A DNA stretch of 64,000 bases from Rhodocyclus gracilis (GCF_009617575.1 NZ_WIXJ01000003.1:62001-126000), one strand, 5' to 3'; counted from the first letter of the stretch, positions 18,501-28,013 are shown. Translations and numbers: made by a program. Notes: generated by a model not told the origin, from the sequence alone.

Positions 18501-19277
18501 CTAGAGCGGCAGTTGTCGTGGCTTGTGCGGCGCCTTGGCGAACAGTCGGTCGTACAGCGCGTTCGGCAGCAGGCGCAGCAGCTTGGCGACGAAGCCCATT
18601 TGCCAGGGAACCACGGCGTAGCTGTCGCCGCGCTCGATGACGCGCGCGAAGCGGCGCGCGGCCTCGTCGGCCGGCAGCAGGAAGGGCATGGGGTACGGGT
18701 TGACGGCGGTCATCGGCGTGGCGATGTAGCCCGGGCAGATCGTCACCACACGCACACCGGAGTCGGCGAGTTCGAGGCGCAGGCTTTCGAGGTAGGTAAT
18801 CGCGGCGGCTTTCGAGGCGCTGTAGGCTTCGGCGCCGGGCAGGCCGCGAATGCCGGCTACCGAGGCGAGACCGACGAGCCGCCCGCCTCCGGCGGCTCGC
18901 ATGGCGGCGATGAAAGGCGAGAAGGTAGCGGCCATGCCGTAGACGTTGATGTCGAGCACACGCCGCAGCACGGCGAGGTCTTCGGCGTATTCGCTGAGCG
19001 TGCCGACCGAGACGCCGGCGCTGGCGATGACGACGTCGGGGGCGCCGAAGCGGGCGATGAAGTCGCTCCCGGCAGCGGCCAGTGCGTCCGCTTCGGTCAC
19101 ATCAAGCGGGTAGGCGATGATCTGGCCGGGCAGTCGGCGCGCCAGCGCGTGCAGACGCTCCGGCCGGCGGCCAACGACGCCGATGATCGTCTGGTCGCTG
19201 GCGTAATGCGCCACGAGCGCTTCGCCGATACCTGACGAGGCGCCCGTGATGAAGAGGCGGCGAGGCTTTCCGCTCAT
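18501..19277 (-). CDS. Short-chain dehydrogenase/reductase
   Basis: 258-residue NAD(P)-dependent SDR. The Rossmann motif TGASSGIGEALV lies at the N-terminus, NAG is replaced by SAG (IASAGVSVG), and the catalytic Ser (LASVAGIRG) and YSASK are present. A C-terminal hydrophobic/basic stretch (FVAKLLRLLPNALYDRLF) may associate with the membrane. The ATG at 19277 (MSGKPRRLF) is used; a GTG at 19304 is an alternative. Last gene in the argS-SPOR-dsbA direction, 81 bases after dsbA. Substrate unknown. Confidence 0.88.
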   Translation of the reverse strand: MSGKPRRLFITGASSGIGEALVAHYASDQTIIGVVGRRPERLHALARRLPGQIIAYPLDVTEADALAAAGSDFIARFGAPDVVIASAGVSVGTLSEYAEDLAVLRRVLDINVYGMAATFSPFIAAMRAAGGGRLVGLASVAGIRGLPGAEAYSASKAAAITYLESLRLELADSGVRVVTICPGYIATPMTAVNPYPMPFLLPADEAARRFARVIERGDSYAVVPWQMGFVAKLLRLLPNALYDRLFAKAPHKPRQLPL

Positions 19278-19358
19278 GCCGCCGCGCCTGTGTGTGACGG
19301 GCACGGACGGTGGCGTTGGCGCGCTTGGCTGCGTGACAGGGGAGCCGTCCGTGGCGTG

Positions 19359-20036
19359 TTATTTTTTCTTGGGGGCGGGCTTTTTGGCGCCGCTACGATC
19401 GGCGCGGGCCTTGGCAATGACGCGGTCGCTCTGTGTCAGCAGCGCTTCCAGCGGGCCTTGCGCCAGCACGCGGTATTTGCCGTCGACCGTGATCGCCGGG
19501 ACGCCGTCGATCTTGTACGCCTGCACCATCTGCTCGGCGCGGTTGAGCTTGCTGGCGACGCTGAAGGAGTTGAAGGCATCGGCGAACTTGCGCGCGTCGA
19601 CGCCCTGCGCGACGGCCCACTCGGTGATGCTGCGCTCGTCGATGAGGCGCAGCCCCTTTTCATGCAGCGCGGCGAAGACGGCGCCGTCGAGTCGCGCGAG
19701 ATCGCCGGTGATTTCGAGCGCGTAGTAGAGCTTGCCGAGGATGGCCCATTGCGGTCGGCCGAAGGAGACCGGGACGCGGTGAACGACGACATCCGCCGGT
19801 TGCCGCGCCACCCATTTCACGAGCAATGGGTTGAGGTCGTTGCAGTGCGGGCAGCCGTAGGAGAAGAATTCGAGGACTTCGATCTTGGCCGGCGAGTCGG
19901 TCGCCTGCACCGGGTCAATCGGCGCGAAGTCGCGTCCGGCGACGGCTGCCGATTGCGCCATGGCGGTCGTTGCCGTCAGGGCGAGCAGCATGCCGGCGCA
20001 CCAGCCGGTGAGAGTCTTGATCGTCTGCATACGCAT
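19359..20036 (-). CDS. dsbA: Periplasmic thiol:disulfide oxidoreductase DsbA
   Basis: Introduces disulfides into exported proteins. 225 residues with a signal peptide ending near TTAMA-QSAA, a thioredoxin-fold active site FFSYGCPHCNDL (CPHC, the DsbA-type dipeptide), and the cis-Pro loop IDGVPAITVDGKYR. The tail is Lys-rich (AKKPAPKKK). It follows the SPOR gene by 18 bases, an arrangement found in betaproteobacteria. A second ATG two codons in is an alternative start. Confidence 0.94.
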   Translation of the reverse strand: MRMQTIKTLTGWCAGMLLALTATTAMAQSAAVAGRDFAPIDPVQATDSPAKIEVLEFFSYGCPHCNDLNPLLVKWVARQPADVVVHRVPVSFGRPQWAILGKLYYALEITGDLARLDGAVFAALHEKGLRLIDERSITEWAVAQGVDARKFADAFNSFSVASKLNRAEQMVQAYKIDGVPAITVDGKYRVLAQGPLEALLTQSDRVIAKARADRSGAKKPAPKKK

Positions 20037-20054
20037 TTTTCGAGCCTTTCTTCG

Positions 20055-20729
20055 TTAGTCCTTCTTGACGACGGTGGCGTCGACGCCTTGTCGGGAGAGG
20101 TCGGCGCGCGTCTTGGCAAGATCGTCGCTGCGCGAGAACGGCCCGAGGCGGACGCGGTACCACACCTTGTCTTGCACCATCACCTGCTGCACGGTCGCTT
20201 CAACGCCCATCATTGCCAGTTTGGCCTTCTGGTTGTCGGCGTCGCCCGCCGACTGGAAGGAGCCGGCCTGCAGGAAGGTCGGTTCCTTGAGCGCGGCGCT
20301 GTCGGCTTTATCCGATTTCTCGGCTTTGTCCGACTTGTCGTTCTTGCTCTTGGCATCGCTGTCGCCCTTGCCGGACGGCTTGGTATCGGGAGTGGGTTCG
20401 GCGGCGCCCGGCAGGATTTTGTAGAAATCGAAGCGCGGCTTGTCGCTGCCGGCTTCCGGCGCCGGGTCGCCGGGCTTGCCCGGCAGGGCGGCGGGCGTGG
20501 CGCTGTTGTTGTTGCTCTTTTCGTTTGCCGCCGGCGCGGGGGCGTTGCTGCTCGCCGGTGCCGGCCCTTGCGGTTTGTTGGTGAAGGGCGTTGGCGTCTT
20601 GTTGATGTACCAGACGACGGCGGCAGCGGCGATGACGCCGATCACCAGTCCGATGAACAGGCCGACCAGGGTGCCGCCACCGGATTTGCGCGGTGCCGGT
20701 TGTCTGCGGGGCTTCATGTCGCGGCTCAT
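20055..20729 (-). CDS. SPOR-domain membrane protein
   Basis: 224-residue bitopic inner-membrane protein: short cytoplasmic N-terminus, one membrane helix (TLVGLFIGLVIGVIAAAAVV, about 20-40), a long Pro/Ala/Lys/Asp-rich periplasmic linker, and a C-terminal SPOR domain (about 145-224, from TFLQAGSFQSAGDADNQKAK to the end). SPOR domains bind denuded septal peptidoglycan, so a cell-division or envelope role is likely. The ATG at 20729 has GAGAAG upstream. 13 bases downstream of argS. Confidence 0.88.
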   Translation of the reverse strand: MSRDMKPRRQPAPRKSGGGTLVGLFIGLVIGVIAAAAVVWYINKTPTPFTNKPQGPAPASSNAPAPAANEKSNNNSATPAALPGKPGDPAPEAGSDKPRFDFYKILPGAAEPTPDTKPSGKGDSDAKSKNDKSDKAEKSDKADSAALKEPTFLQAGSFQSAGDADNQKAKLAMMGVEATVQQVMVQDKVWYRVRLGPFSRSDDLAKTRADLSRQGVDATVVKKD

Positions 20730-20742
20730 GGTTTCTTCTCGT

Positions 20743-22521
20743 TTACATCGATTGCGGGCAGGAAACGCCCAACAGGCCCAGGCCGTTGCGAATGACCTGG
20801 GCAACGGCGGCCGCCAGCGTCAGGCGCGCTGCGCACAGTTCGGCATCGTCGACGCGCATGCGTTCGGCGTTGTAGTAGCTGTGGAACTCGGCGGCCAGAT
20901 CGCGCAGGTAGAAGGCGATGGCGTGCGGTGCGAGTTCGGCTGCAGCGGCGTCGATGACTTCGGGGAATTCGCCCAGACAGGCGGCCAGCGCGACTTCGCG
21001 TGCGCCGGAGAGGAGCGCCAGGCGCGCCGCCGTCGGCACCGGCAGGGCGGCGTCGGTGCTTTGCGCCAGCAGGCTGGCGATACGGGCGTGCGCGTACTGC
21101 ACGTAGTAGACCGGGTTGTCGCTCGACTGGCTCTTGGCGAGATCGAGGTCGAAGTCGAGGTGCTGGTCGGATTTGCGCAGCACGTAGAAGAAGCGGCAGG
21201 CGTCGTTGCCGACTTCGCCGCGCAGCTCGCGCAGCGTGACGAATTCGCCCGAACGCGTCGACATCGAGGCTTTCTGGCCGTTGCGGTAGAGGACGGCGAA
21301 CTGCACCAGGGCGACGTCCAGACGCTCACGGTCAAGGCCGAGGGCGTCGAGCGCCCCCTTCACCCGCGGGATGTAGCCGTGGTGGTCGGCGCCCCAGACG
21401 TTGATGATGCGGTCGAAACCGCGCTCGTACTTGTTGAGGTGGTAGGCGATGTCGGAGGCGAAGTACGTGTACAGGCCGTTTTCGCGTTGCACGACGCGGT
21501 CTTTCTCGTCGCCGAAGGCGGTCGAGCGGAACCAGCGGGCGCCGTTCTGCGTGTAGAGATGGCCGGCTTTTTCGAGCTTGTCGATGCAGCGCGCGACGAG
21601 GCCGGTATCGAACAGCGATTTTTCCGAGAACCAGACGTCGAAATGGACAGCGAAGCCTTCCAGATCGTCGCGGCAATCGTTCAATTGCTCGTTCAGCGCG
21701 AAGCCGTGCACGAAGGCCCAGTCGTCGCCGAGCAGCGTCTTGGCGCGGTCGATCAGGCCGTCGAGGTGCAATTCGCGTTGTTGCTTGGCTTCGTCGTCGC
21801 TGCGTTCAGCGTCCGGCATGGCGGGCAGGCCGGCGACGACGCTGGCCGCCGGGCGAACGAAGCGTGCGCCTTGCGTGGCGTGCAGTTGCGCCGCCATCTC
21901 GCGCACGTAGTCGCCCTGATAGGCGTTGCCGGGGAAGGCAACATGCTCGCCGGCGCGGTCGAGATAGCGCAGCCAGGTCGACACGCCGAGGATGTCCATC
22001 TGCCGGCCGGCGTCATTGACGTAGTACTCGCGCGTCACATCCCAGCCGGCAAAGGCGAGCAGGCTGGCGAGGCTGGCGCCGTAGGCGGCGCCGCGGCCGT
22101 GGCCGACGTGCAGCGGGCCGGTCGGGTTGGCCGACACGAATTCGACCTGCACGCGCCGTCCGGCACCCGCCGTCGAGCGGCCGTAGGCATCGCCCGCGCG
22201 CAGCACGGCGGCGACGGCGTCGAGCTTGGCCGCTGGTTGCAGGTGGAAATTGATGAAGCCGGCGCCGGCGATATCGACGGAGGCGACGTAGGGCGAGGGC
22301 GGCAGTTCGCCGAGAATGAGTTGCGCCAGTTCGCGCGGATTGCGCTTGAGCGTACGCGCCAGTTGCATGGCGATGTTGCAGGCGAAATCGCCATGCGAGG
22401 CTTGTTTCGGCCGTTCCAGCGTGATCGCCGGGAGGCTCGTCGCCTCGTCGCCGGCGGGCACGACGCTGGCGAGCGCGGTGCGCAGCAGGTCGGCGAGGTG
22501 GAGCTTGATGTCTTGACTCAT
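20743..22521 (-). CDS. argS: Arginyl-tRNA synthetase
   Basis: Class I synthetase charging tRNA-Arg. 592 residues; the HIGH-type motif is HVGHGRGAAYG after EFVSANPTGPL, and the KMSKS-equivalent is KASMSTRSGEF, consistent with the degenerate motif of ArgRS. The N-terminal additional domain and the C-terminal anticodon-binding domain are complete. ATG at 22521 after AGGA. First gene of the argS-SPOR-dsbA-SDR series. Confidence 0.97.
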   Translation of the reverse strand: MSQDIKLHLADLLRTALASVVPAGDEATSLPAITLERPKQASHGDFACNIAMQLARTLKRNPRELAQLILGELPPSPYVASVDIAGAGFINFHLQPAAKLDAVAAVLRAGDAYGRSTAGAGRRVQVEFVSANPTGPLHVGHGRGAAYGASLASLLAFAGWDVTREYYVNDAGRQMDILGVSTWLRYLDRAGEHVAFPGNAYQGDYVREMAAQLHATQGARFVRPAASVVAGLPAMPDAERSDDEAKQQRELHLDGLIDRAKTLLGDDWAFVHGFALNEQLNDCRDDLEGFAVHFDVWFSEKSLFDTGLVARCIDKLEKAGHLYTQNGARWFRSTAFGDEKDRVVQRENGLYTYFASDIAYHLNKYERGFDRIINVWGADHHGYIPRVKGALDALGLDRERLDVALVQFAVLYRNGQKASMSTRSGEFVTLRELRGEVGNDACRFFYVLRKSDQHLDFDLDLAKSQSSDNPVYYVQYAHARIASLLAQSTDAALPVPTAARLALLSGAREVALAACLGEFPEVIDAAAAELAPHAIAFYLRDLAAEFHSYYNAERMRVDDAELCAARLTLAAAVAQVIRNGLGLLGVSCPQSM

Positions 22522-22561
22522 CAGGAATCCTGAAGGATGGGCTGGATTTTATCGAGGGCCG

Positions 22562-22567
22562 ATTATA
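22562..22567 (-). promoter_or_regulatory. -10 element of the argS promoter
   Basis: On the minus strand TATAAT, a perfect -10 hexamer, lies about 40 bases upstream of the argS ATG. No good -35 hexamer is seen at 16-18 bases. The remaining divergent spacer to ubiB (to 22780) shows no other clear site. Confidence 0.5.
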
Positions 22568-22780
22568 CGACGCGACGGGCGAAGCTCGCGCGTGCGCGGC
22601 GTCGTGGCATGGCGGGCGGTCTGGGTGCGGTGCGGGCGAGGGGCAGGCCGATGCGCGGCGAGGGGCGCGCGAATCGCGCTACGACTCGTTACATGAGCCG
22701 CCGCCAGCGCTGCCGCGCCCGCACCGATTCGGGATAAACTCACGCCTTCCCTCCGCCTGCCGACACCGTCCGCCCGCTCA

Positions 22781-24316
22781 ATGCGTCTTTTCCGCCTCGC
22801 CAAGATTCTCCGCATTTCTGTCCGCTACGGGCTTGACGAAATGATCCTCGAACACGAGTCGAGCGGTCGCTTGGTCGCCCTGACGCGGATGTTCTTCTTC
22901 TGGCGTCGCTTCACGGTGCCGCCCGCCGAGCGGCTGCGTCTGGCGCTGGAGTCGCTGGGGCCGATTTTCGTCAAGTTCGGGCAGGTGTTGTCGACGCGGC
23001 GCGATCTGTTGCCGGCGGACATCGCCGACGAGCTGGCGAAGCTGCAGGACCGCGTGCCGCCCTTCTCTTCCGAGCTGGCGCTGGCGGAAATCGCCAAGGC
23101 CTACGGTCGGCCGGCGAGCGAGGTGTTCGCCGAATTCAACGCGACGCCGGTGGCGAGCGCGTCGATTGCGCAGGTTCACTTTGCGCGGCTGCACGCCGAA
23201 GACGGCGGTTTTGACGTGGCGGTGAAAATCCTGCGGCCGTCGATGCGCGACGTCATCGCTCACGACCTTGGCCTGCTCGATACCTTCGCGGGGTTGCTCG
23301 AGAAGGTCTGGGCCGACGGTCGTCGCCTGCGTCCGCGCGAAGTCGTCGCCGAATTCGCCAAGTATCTCTACGACGAACTCGACCTGATGCGCGAGGCCGC
23401 CAACTGCTCGCAGCTGCGGCGCAATTTCGCCGGCTCGAACATCCTGCAGATTCCCGAGGTGTACTGGGATTTCTGTACGCCGACGGTGATGGTCATGGAG
23501 CGCATGCGCGGCATCCCGATCAGCCAGACCGAGGCGCTGGTCGAGGCGGGCATCGACCTGCCGGCCTTGTCGCGTGCCGGCGTCGAGATTTTCTTCACGC
23601 AGGTCTTCCGCGACGGCTTCTTTCACGCCGACATGCATCCCGGCAACATCTTCGTCGCCACCGATCCGGAGCATCACGGCAGCTACATCGCGCTCGACTT
23701 CGGCATCGTCGGCACGCTGACCGACGTCGACAAGAACTACCTGGCGCAGAATTTCCTCGCCTTCTTCCGTCGCGACTACAAGCGCGTCGCGCTGGCACAC
23801 GTCGAGGCCGGCTGGGCGCCGCCCGATACGCGCATCGACGAGTTCGAGGCGGCAATCCGCGCTGTCTGCGAGCCGGTGTTCGACCGGCCGCTGCGCGAGA
23901 TTTCGTTTGGTCGCGTGCTATTGCGGCTCTTCCAGACTTCGCGCCGTTTCAACGTCGAAATCCAGCCGCAGCTCGTCATGCTGCAAAAGACGCTGCTCAA
24001 CATTGAAGGGCTCGGTCGCCAGCTCGATCCCGAGCTGGATCTGTGGAAGACGGCGAAGCCTTTCCTTGAACGCTGGATGAACGAGCAGCTGGGCTGGCGC
24101 GCTTTCGTCGACGGCATCAAGCGCGAGGTGCCGAACTGGGCGCGCACGCTGCCGCAGTTGCCGCGTCTGGTGCATCAGTCGCTGGCGCAACCGGCGCCCG
24201 TCGATCCGACGCCCTTGCTGGCGCAGATCGCGGCGACGCAGCGGCAGCAGAACGCCTTGCTGGGTTTGATCGCTCTCCTGCTGCTGGCTTTGTTGCTGGC
24301 GCGCTACTTCTTCTGA
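22781..24316 (+). CDS. ubiB: UbiB, ABC1/AarF atypical kinase required for ubiquinone biosynthesis
   Basis: 511-residue membrane-anchored protein-kinase-like ATPase. The family's KxGQ motif ([16 protein letters not shown]), an Ala-rich loop (ASASIAQVH), the HADMHPGN catalytic loop and DFG (ALDFGIVG) are present. Two hydrophobic C-terminal segments ([19 protein letters not shown]) anchor it in the inner membrane. UbiB supports ubiquinone assembly under both oxic and anoxic conditions, and its presence 4.5 kb from ubiUVT adds to the ubiquinone theme. ATG at 22781; no strong ribosome site. Confidence 0.95.
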   Translation: MRLFRLAKILRISVRYGLDEMILEHESSGRLVALTRMFFFWRRFTVPPAERLRLALESLGPIFVKFGQVLSTRRDLLPADIADELAKLQDRVPPFSSELALAEIAKAYGRPASEVFAEFNATPVASASIAQVHFARLHAEDGGFDVAVKILRPSMRDVIAHDLGLLDTFAGLLEKVWADGRRLRPREVVAEFAKYLYDELDLMREAANCSQLRRNFAGSNILQIPEVYWDFCTPTVMVMERMRGIPISQTEALVEAGIDLPALSRAGVEIFFTQVFRDGFFHADMHPGNIFVATDPEHHGSYIALDFGIVGTLTDVDKNYLAQNFLAFFRRDYKRVALAHVEAGWAPPDTRIDEFEAAIRAVCEPVFDRPLREISFGRVLLRLFQTSRRFNVEIQPQLVMLQKTLLNIEGLGRQLDPELDLWKTAKPFLERWMNEQLGWRAFVDGIKREVPNWARTLPQLPRLVHQSLAQPAPVDPTPLLAQIAATQRQQNALLGLIALLLLALLLARYFF

Positions 24317-24421
24317 GGGGTCAGAGGCGGTGCGCCGTCAGGCGCGATGCGCGTGTGGGTAGTGCAGGAGATCGTGGTTTTTTAGGGAAGTGGATCGTTA
24401 TTCGTCGTCAGCATCGTTTCG

Positions 24422-24452
24422 CATAATTCGAACAACCCGAAAAATTCGAACA
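24422..24452 (+). promoter_or_regulatory. Putative promoter and direct-repeat operator before the KAS III-like gene
   Basis: CATAAT (24422-24427) is a plausible -10. Overlapping and following it, AATTCGAACA occurs twice (24425-24434 and 24443-24452), 18 bases apart centre to centre, each copy containing the palindrome TTCGAA. This may be a two-copy regulator site just ahead of the ATG at 24465. Confidence 0.4.
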
Positions 24453-24464
24453 GGGAGCAGTTCC

Positions 24465-25607
24465 ATGAAGCGCGTCGTCATCAGCGGGTCCGGCTTGTTT
24501 ACTGCGCCGTACGTTATCGACAACGAGGAACTGGTCAGCGCCTTCAACGCGTATGCCGAGGCGGAAAACGCCCGCAACGCGGAAGCCATTGCCCGTGGCG
24601 AGCAGGCGCCGCTCGCGCTGTCGAGCGTCGCCTTCATCGAAAAAGCCTCCGGCATCCGCCGTCGCTATGTGATGGACAAGGAGGGCGTGCTCGATCCGCA
24701 GCGTCTGCGCCCGCGCCTTGCCGCGCGTGCCGACGACGAGCTTTCCCTGCAAGCCGAAATGGCGGTCGCCGCCGCCCGGCAGGCGCTGGCCGCCGCCGGC
24801 CGCCAGCCCGCAGATATCGACGCGGTGATTTGCGCCGCTTCCAACATGCAGCGTCCGTATCCGGCAATGGGCATCGAAATCCAGCACGCGCTGGGGATCG
24901 AACAGGGCTTTGCCTTCGACATGAACGTCGCCTGCTCGTCGGCCACCTTTGCCATCGAACAGGCGGCCAATGCGGTGCGCAGCGGATCGGCGCGCGCCGT
25001 GCTCGTTGTCAGTCCGGAGATCTGTTCGGCGCATCTGGCCTGGCAGGATCGCGACTGCCACTTCATCTTTGGCGACGTGTGTACGGCGCTCGTCATCGAA
25101 CGTGCTGACCTCGATCCGCCGACGAATCCCGTCGGCGCCGGCGGGTGCTGGGAGGTGCTGGGCACTCGTCTGGTGACGCGCTTCTCCAATGCGATCCGCA
25201 ACAATTTCGGCTTTCTGACGCGCAGCGAGGACGGTGATTTTGCCGCCCGCGACAAGCTCTTCCGGCAGGAAGGGCGGCGCGTCTTCAAGGAGGTCTGCCC
25301 GATGGCGGCCGATCACATTGCCGCGCATCTTGCCGATCTGTCGCTGTCGCCTGCGGGCGTGCGCCGTTTCTGGTTGCATCAGGCCAATCTGTCGATGAAC
25401 CAATTGATCGCGCGGCGCCTGCTCGGGCGCGAAGCGACGGCCGATGAGGCTCCGGTGATCCTCGACGAATTCGCCAACACGGCGTCGGCCGGTTCGGTGA
25501 TCGCCTTCCACCGTCACCGCGACGACCTCGCGGCGGGTGACGCGGGCGTCATCTGCTCCTTCGGCGCCGGTTACTCCATCGGCAGCGTCGTCGTCCGCCG
25601 GCTCTAA
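24465..25607 (+). CDS. Beta-ketoacyl-ACP synthase III family protein (FabH-like)
   Basis: 380-residue thiolase-fold condensing enzyme with the KAS III triad Cys157 (NVACSSATFAIEQA), His305 (FWLHQANLSMNQ) and Asn338 (DEFANTASAG). Longer than housekeeping FabH (about 320), it resembles the group that includes P. aeruginosa PA3286, which condenses medium-chain acyl-CoA with malonyl-ACP (recalled similarity, not tested). ATG at 24465 with GGGAG upstream. No acyl-carrier or other fatty acid genes adjoin it, so a stand-alone shunt enzyme is more likely than the main initiator. Confidence 0.82.
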   Translation: MKRVVISGSGLFTAPYVIDNEELVSAFNAYAEAENARNAEAIARGEQAPLALSSVAFIEKASGIRRRYVMDKEGVLDPQRLRPRLAARADDELSLQAEMAVAAARQALAAAGRQPADIDAVICAASNMQRPYPAMGIEIQHALGIEQGFAFDMNVACSSATFAIEQAANAVRSGSARAVLVVSPEICSAHLAWQDRDCHFIFGDVCTALVIERADLDPPTNPVGAGGCWEVLGTRLVTRFSNAIRNNFGFLTRSEDGDFAARDKLFRQEGRRVFKEVCPMAADHIAAHLADLSLSPAGVRRFWLHQANLSMNQLIARRLLGREATADEAPVILDEFANTASAGSVIAFHRHRDDLAAGDAGVICSFGAGYSIGSVVVRRL

Positions 25608-25631
25608 GCGGGGCGAGTGAGCGAGCACGTG

Positions 25632-27803
25632 ATGCGACCCTGCTTTGACTGGCGACGCGGCGGGCGCTGGCTGGCGCTCCTCTGCGCGTGCGGGGCGCTG
25701 CTTGCGCCGCACGCTTTCGCCGGGGCTCCGATGGCGCCGGCGGAAAAAGGCTCTGGCGCCGCGGCGGCCACGCCGATGGTCAGCGAGTCGACCAGTGATG
25801 CGGCAACGCTGACGCCCGTCACCCTGCAGCTCAAATGGCAGCACCAGTTCCAGTTTGCCGGGTATTACGCGGCGGCCGCGCGCGGCTATTACCGCGACGT
25901 CGGCCTCGATGTGCGTTTCCAGGAGGCCGACGGCAAACATGATCCGACCGACGCCGTTTTCGAAGGGCGCGCGGAGTTCGGCGTCGGCAACAGCGATCTC
26001 CTGTTGCGCTTCGCGCGCGGGCAGAAGCCCGTTGTGCTGGCCGTGATCTTCCAGCATTCGCCGCTCGCCATGATGATGCTTGATCCCTCCGGCGTTGGCA
26101 GTCTGCATAGCATCGCCGGGCGGCCGGTGATGATCGAGCCGGCGGCGGCCGAGCTGTTTGCTTACTTGCGGCGTGAGGGGCTGGCGCCCGGCAGCTTTAC
26201 GCTGGTGCCGCACGGCTTTCATCCGGACGACCTGCGTTCGGGGAAAGTCGAGGCCATGTCGGTTTATTCCACCGACGAGCCGTTTCTCCTGACGCAGTCG
26301 CAAACGCCGTTTGCTCTCTATTCGCCGCGCACCTCGGGCATCGATTTTTACGGCGACAACCTGTTTACCACCGAGCAGATGGTGAACGAGCGGCCGGCCG
26401 TGGTGGCCGCTTTTCGGCAGGCGAGTCTGCGCGGCTGGCATTACGCGATGGAGCATCAGGAAGAGATCATCGATCTGATCCTGCAGAAGTACAGCCAGCG
26501 CAAGAGTCGCGATCATCTGCGCTACGAGGCGGCGCACATGGCGCCCCTGGTGCAGCCGGGGCCTGTCGACATCGGCTACACCTATCCCGGGCGCTGGCAG
26601 CACATTGCCGACATCTACGCCGAACTCGGCATGTTGCCGCCCGGCATCTCGCTCGACGGCCTGCTCTATGAGCCGGATGCCTGGCATATCCCGCGCTGGA
26701 TGACGTGGATGATGTTCGGGTTGCTCGGCGCGGTGCTCAGTGCCTTGCTCTTCTCGCTGCAAATCTTCCACAACAACCGACGGCTGGCAACGGAGGCGTC
26801 GCTGCGTCGGCAGATCGAGGCCTCATTGCAGTTGAGCGAGCGGCGCTACCGGACCATTTACGAAGAAGCGCCGCTCGCCTTCATCCTCCTCGACCGTGGC
26901 GCGCATGTGGCGGGCTGGAACAGCAACGCCGAACGCATTTTTGGCTGGAATGCCGGCGAAATGCTTGGCCGTTCGATCGAGCGCATGGTCATTCCCGAAG
27001 ACATGCCGAAAGTTCGTGAGGTGCTCGATCAGGTGTTGATCGGCGGCGGCGTTCGGCACTCGGTCAATCACAACCTCACCCGCGATGGCCGGGTGATCGT
27101 TTGCGAGTGGAGCAACTCGCAGGAAATCAACGCCGACGGCGAGGTCATCGGCGTCTTGTGTCTGGCGCAGGATGCGACCGAGCGTTTTCGCATGCGCGAA
27201 GAACTGGAGGGCGCCAACCAGAGCCTGCGCACGCAGATTGCGCAGATTCAGGCCTTGCAGTCGCAACTGCTGGAGCAGACGCTGCGCGATCCGCTGACCG
27301 GTGTCTTCAACCGGCGCTATCTCGAGGAGACGCGGCCACGCGAATTCGCGCGTGCGCAACGCGAGGGTTACGCCATCGCCTTCCTTTTCCTCGATATCGA
27401 CCGCTTCAAGCAGATCAACGACGAACTGGGGCACGAAGTCGGCGACGACGCGCTGCGCCAGGTGGCCGCCTTGCTGCTCGCGCATGCGCGCACCGAGGAC
27501 ATCGTCTGCCGCTTTGGCGGCGACGAATTCATCGTCCTGCTGCCGAACATGGCGCAGGCGGCGGCACTGGCGCGTGCCCGGCAGATTTGCGCGGCCTGTG
27601 CCGAACTGACGCTGGGTAGCGGCGAAGGGGCGACGGCACTCAGCGTTTCCATCGGCGTGGCGCTCTATCCCGAGCATGGTCAGACCGATGCTGAACTCGC
27701 CCGTGCCGCCGATCTCGCGCTCTACGCCGCCAAGAGCGGCGGGCGTAATCGCGTGGCCCTGGCGCGCACCGACTCCCGGACGCCGACTCCCGGCGATGCC
27801 TGA
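25632..27803 (+). CDS. Periplasmic NMT1/THI5-like sensor - PAS - GGDEF diguanylate cyclase
   Basis: 723 residues. A signal peptide (ending near PHAFA-GAP) precedes a periplasmic solute-binding domain of the NMT1/THI5 type (about 55-300; LQLKWQHQFQFAGYYAAAA), one membrane helix (about 355-380), a PAS domain (about 410-520) and a GGDEF domain (about 545-715). GGDEF is intact (629-633) and an inhibitory I-site RTED (620-623) lies five residues before it, so active, product-inhibited c-di-GMP synthesis is expected. The sensor fold in ABC systems binds pyrimidine, taurine or nitrate-like ligands. Start uncertain: ATG 25632 or GTG 25617. Confidence 0.88.
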   Translation: MRPCFDWRRGGRWLALLCACGALLAPHAFAGAPMAPAEKGSGAAAATPMVSESTSDAATLTPVTLQLKWQHQFQFAGYYAAAARGYYRDVGLDVRFQEADGKHDPTDAVFEGRAEFGVGNSDLLLRFARGQKPVVLAVIFQHSPLAMMMLDPSGVGSLHSIAGRPVMIEPAAAELFAYLRREGLAPGSFTLVPHGFHPDDLRSGKVEAMSVYSTDEPFLLTQSQTPFALYSPRTSGIDFYGDNLFTTEQMVNERPAVVAAFRQASLRGWHYAMEHQEEIIDLILQKYSQRKSRDHLRYEAAHMAPLVQPGPVDIGYTYPGRWQHIADIYAELGMLPPGISLDGLLYEPDAWHIPRWMTWMMFGLLGAVLSALLFSLQIFHNNRRLATEASLRRQIEASLQLSERRYRTIYEEAPLAFILLDRGAHVAGWNSNAERIFGWNAGEMLGRSIERMVIPEDMPKVREVLDQVLIGGGVRHSVNHNLTRDGRVIVCEWSNSQEINADGEVIGVLCLAQDATERFRMREELEGANQSLRTQIAQIQALQSQLLEQTLRDPLTGVFNRRYLEETRPREFARAQREGYAIAFLFLDIDRFKQINDELGHEVGDDALRQVAALLLAHARTEDIVCRFGGDEFIVLLPNMAQAAALARARQICAACAELTLGSGEGATALSVSIGVALYPEHGQTDAELARAADLALYAAKSGGRNRVALARTDSRTPTPGDA

Positions 27804-27888
27804 GCCGGCTGCCTCTTTTTGCAGCGGAGCAGGCGCTTTCCTGTCGGCTTAGACACTTGCGTTGCCTTCCCACGCGCTACCCACAGAC

Positions 27889-27911
27889 TTATCCACAGTA
27901 AATGTGGATGA
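27889..27911. promoter_or_regulatory. Inverted pair of DnaA-box-like sequences
   Basis: TTATCCACA (27889-27897) is a perfect DnaA box; five bases later TGTGGATGA on the same strand is the complement of TCATCCACA, one mismatch from the consensus. Together they form an inverted repeat with 7-bp arms ATCCACA/TGTGGAT. No dnaA, dnaN or other origin gene lies nearby and no AT-rich unwinding region is seen, so a titration or regulatory site is more likely than an origin. Confidence 0.4.
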
Positions 27912-28007
27912 AGCGAGTGTGAGGGGGCGTGTGGACGTCTTGCCACGGCTGGGCGAAAACCTTGCCGCCGCTGTGTTTTCCGAGCGCCCCGCCGGGCCTG
28001 ATAACCG

Positions 28008-28013
28008 TATAAT
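28008..28013 (+). promoter_or_regulatory. -10 element upstream of the sodium:solute symporter gene
   Basis: TATAAT, a perfect -10 hexamer, lies 41 bases before the ATG at 28055. The expected -35 region is GC-rich and poor, suggesting dependence on an activator. Confidence 0.45.

Noticed and set aside
20440-22533. 697-codon plus-strand frame opposite argS and the SPOR gene
   Set aside because: Covers two well-supported genes on the other strand; composition typical of antisense frames.
27880-27915. Replication origin
   Set aside because: Only two DnaA-like boxes, no AT-rich region and no dnaA/dnaN/gyrB neighbourhood.
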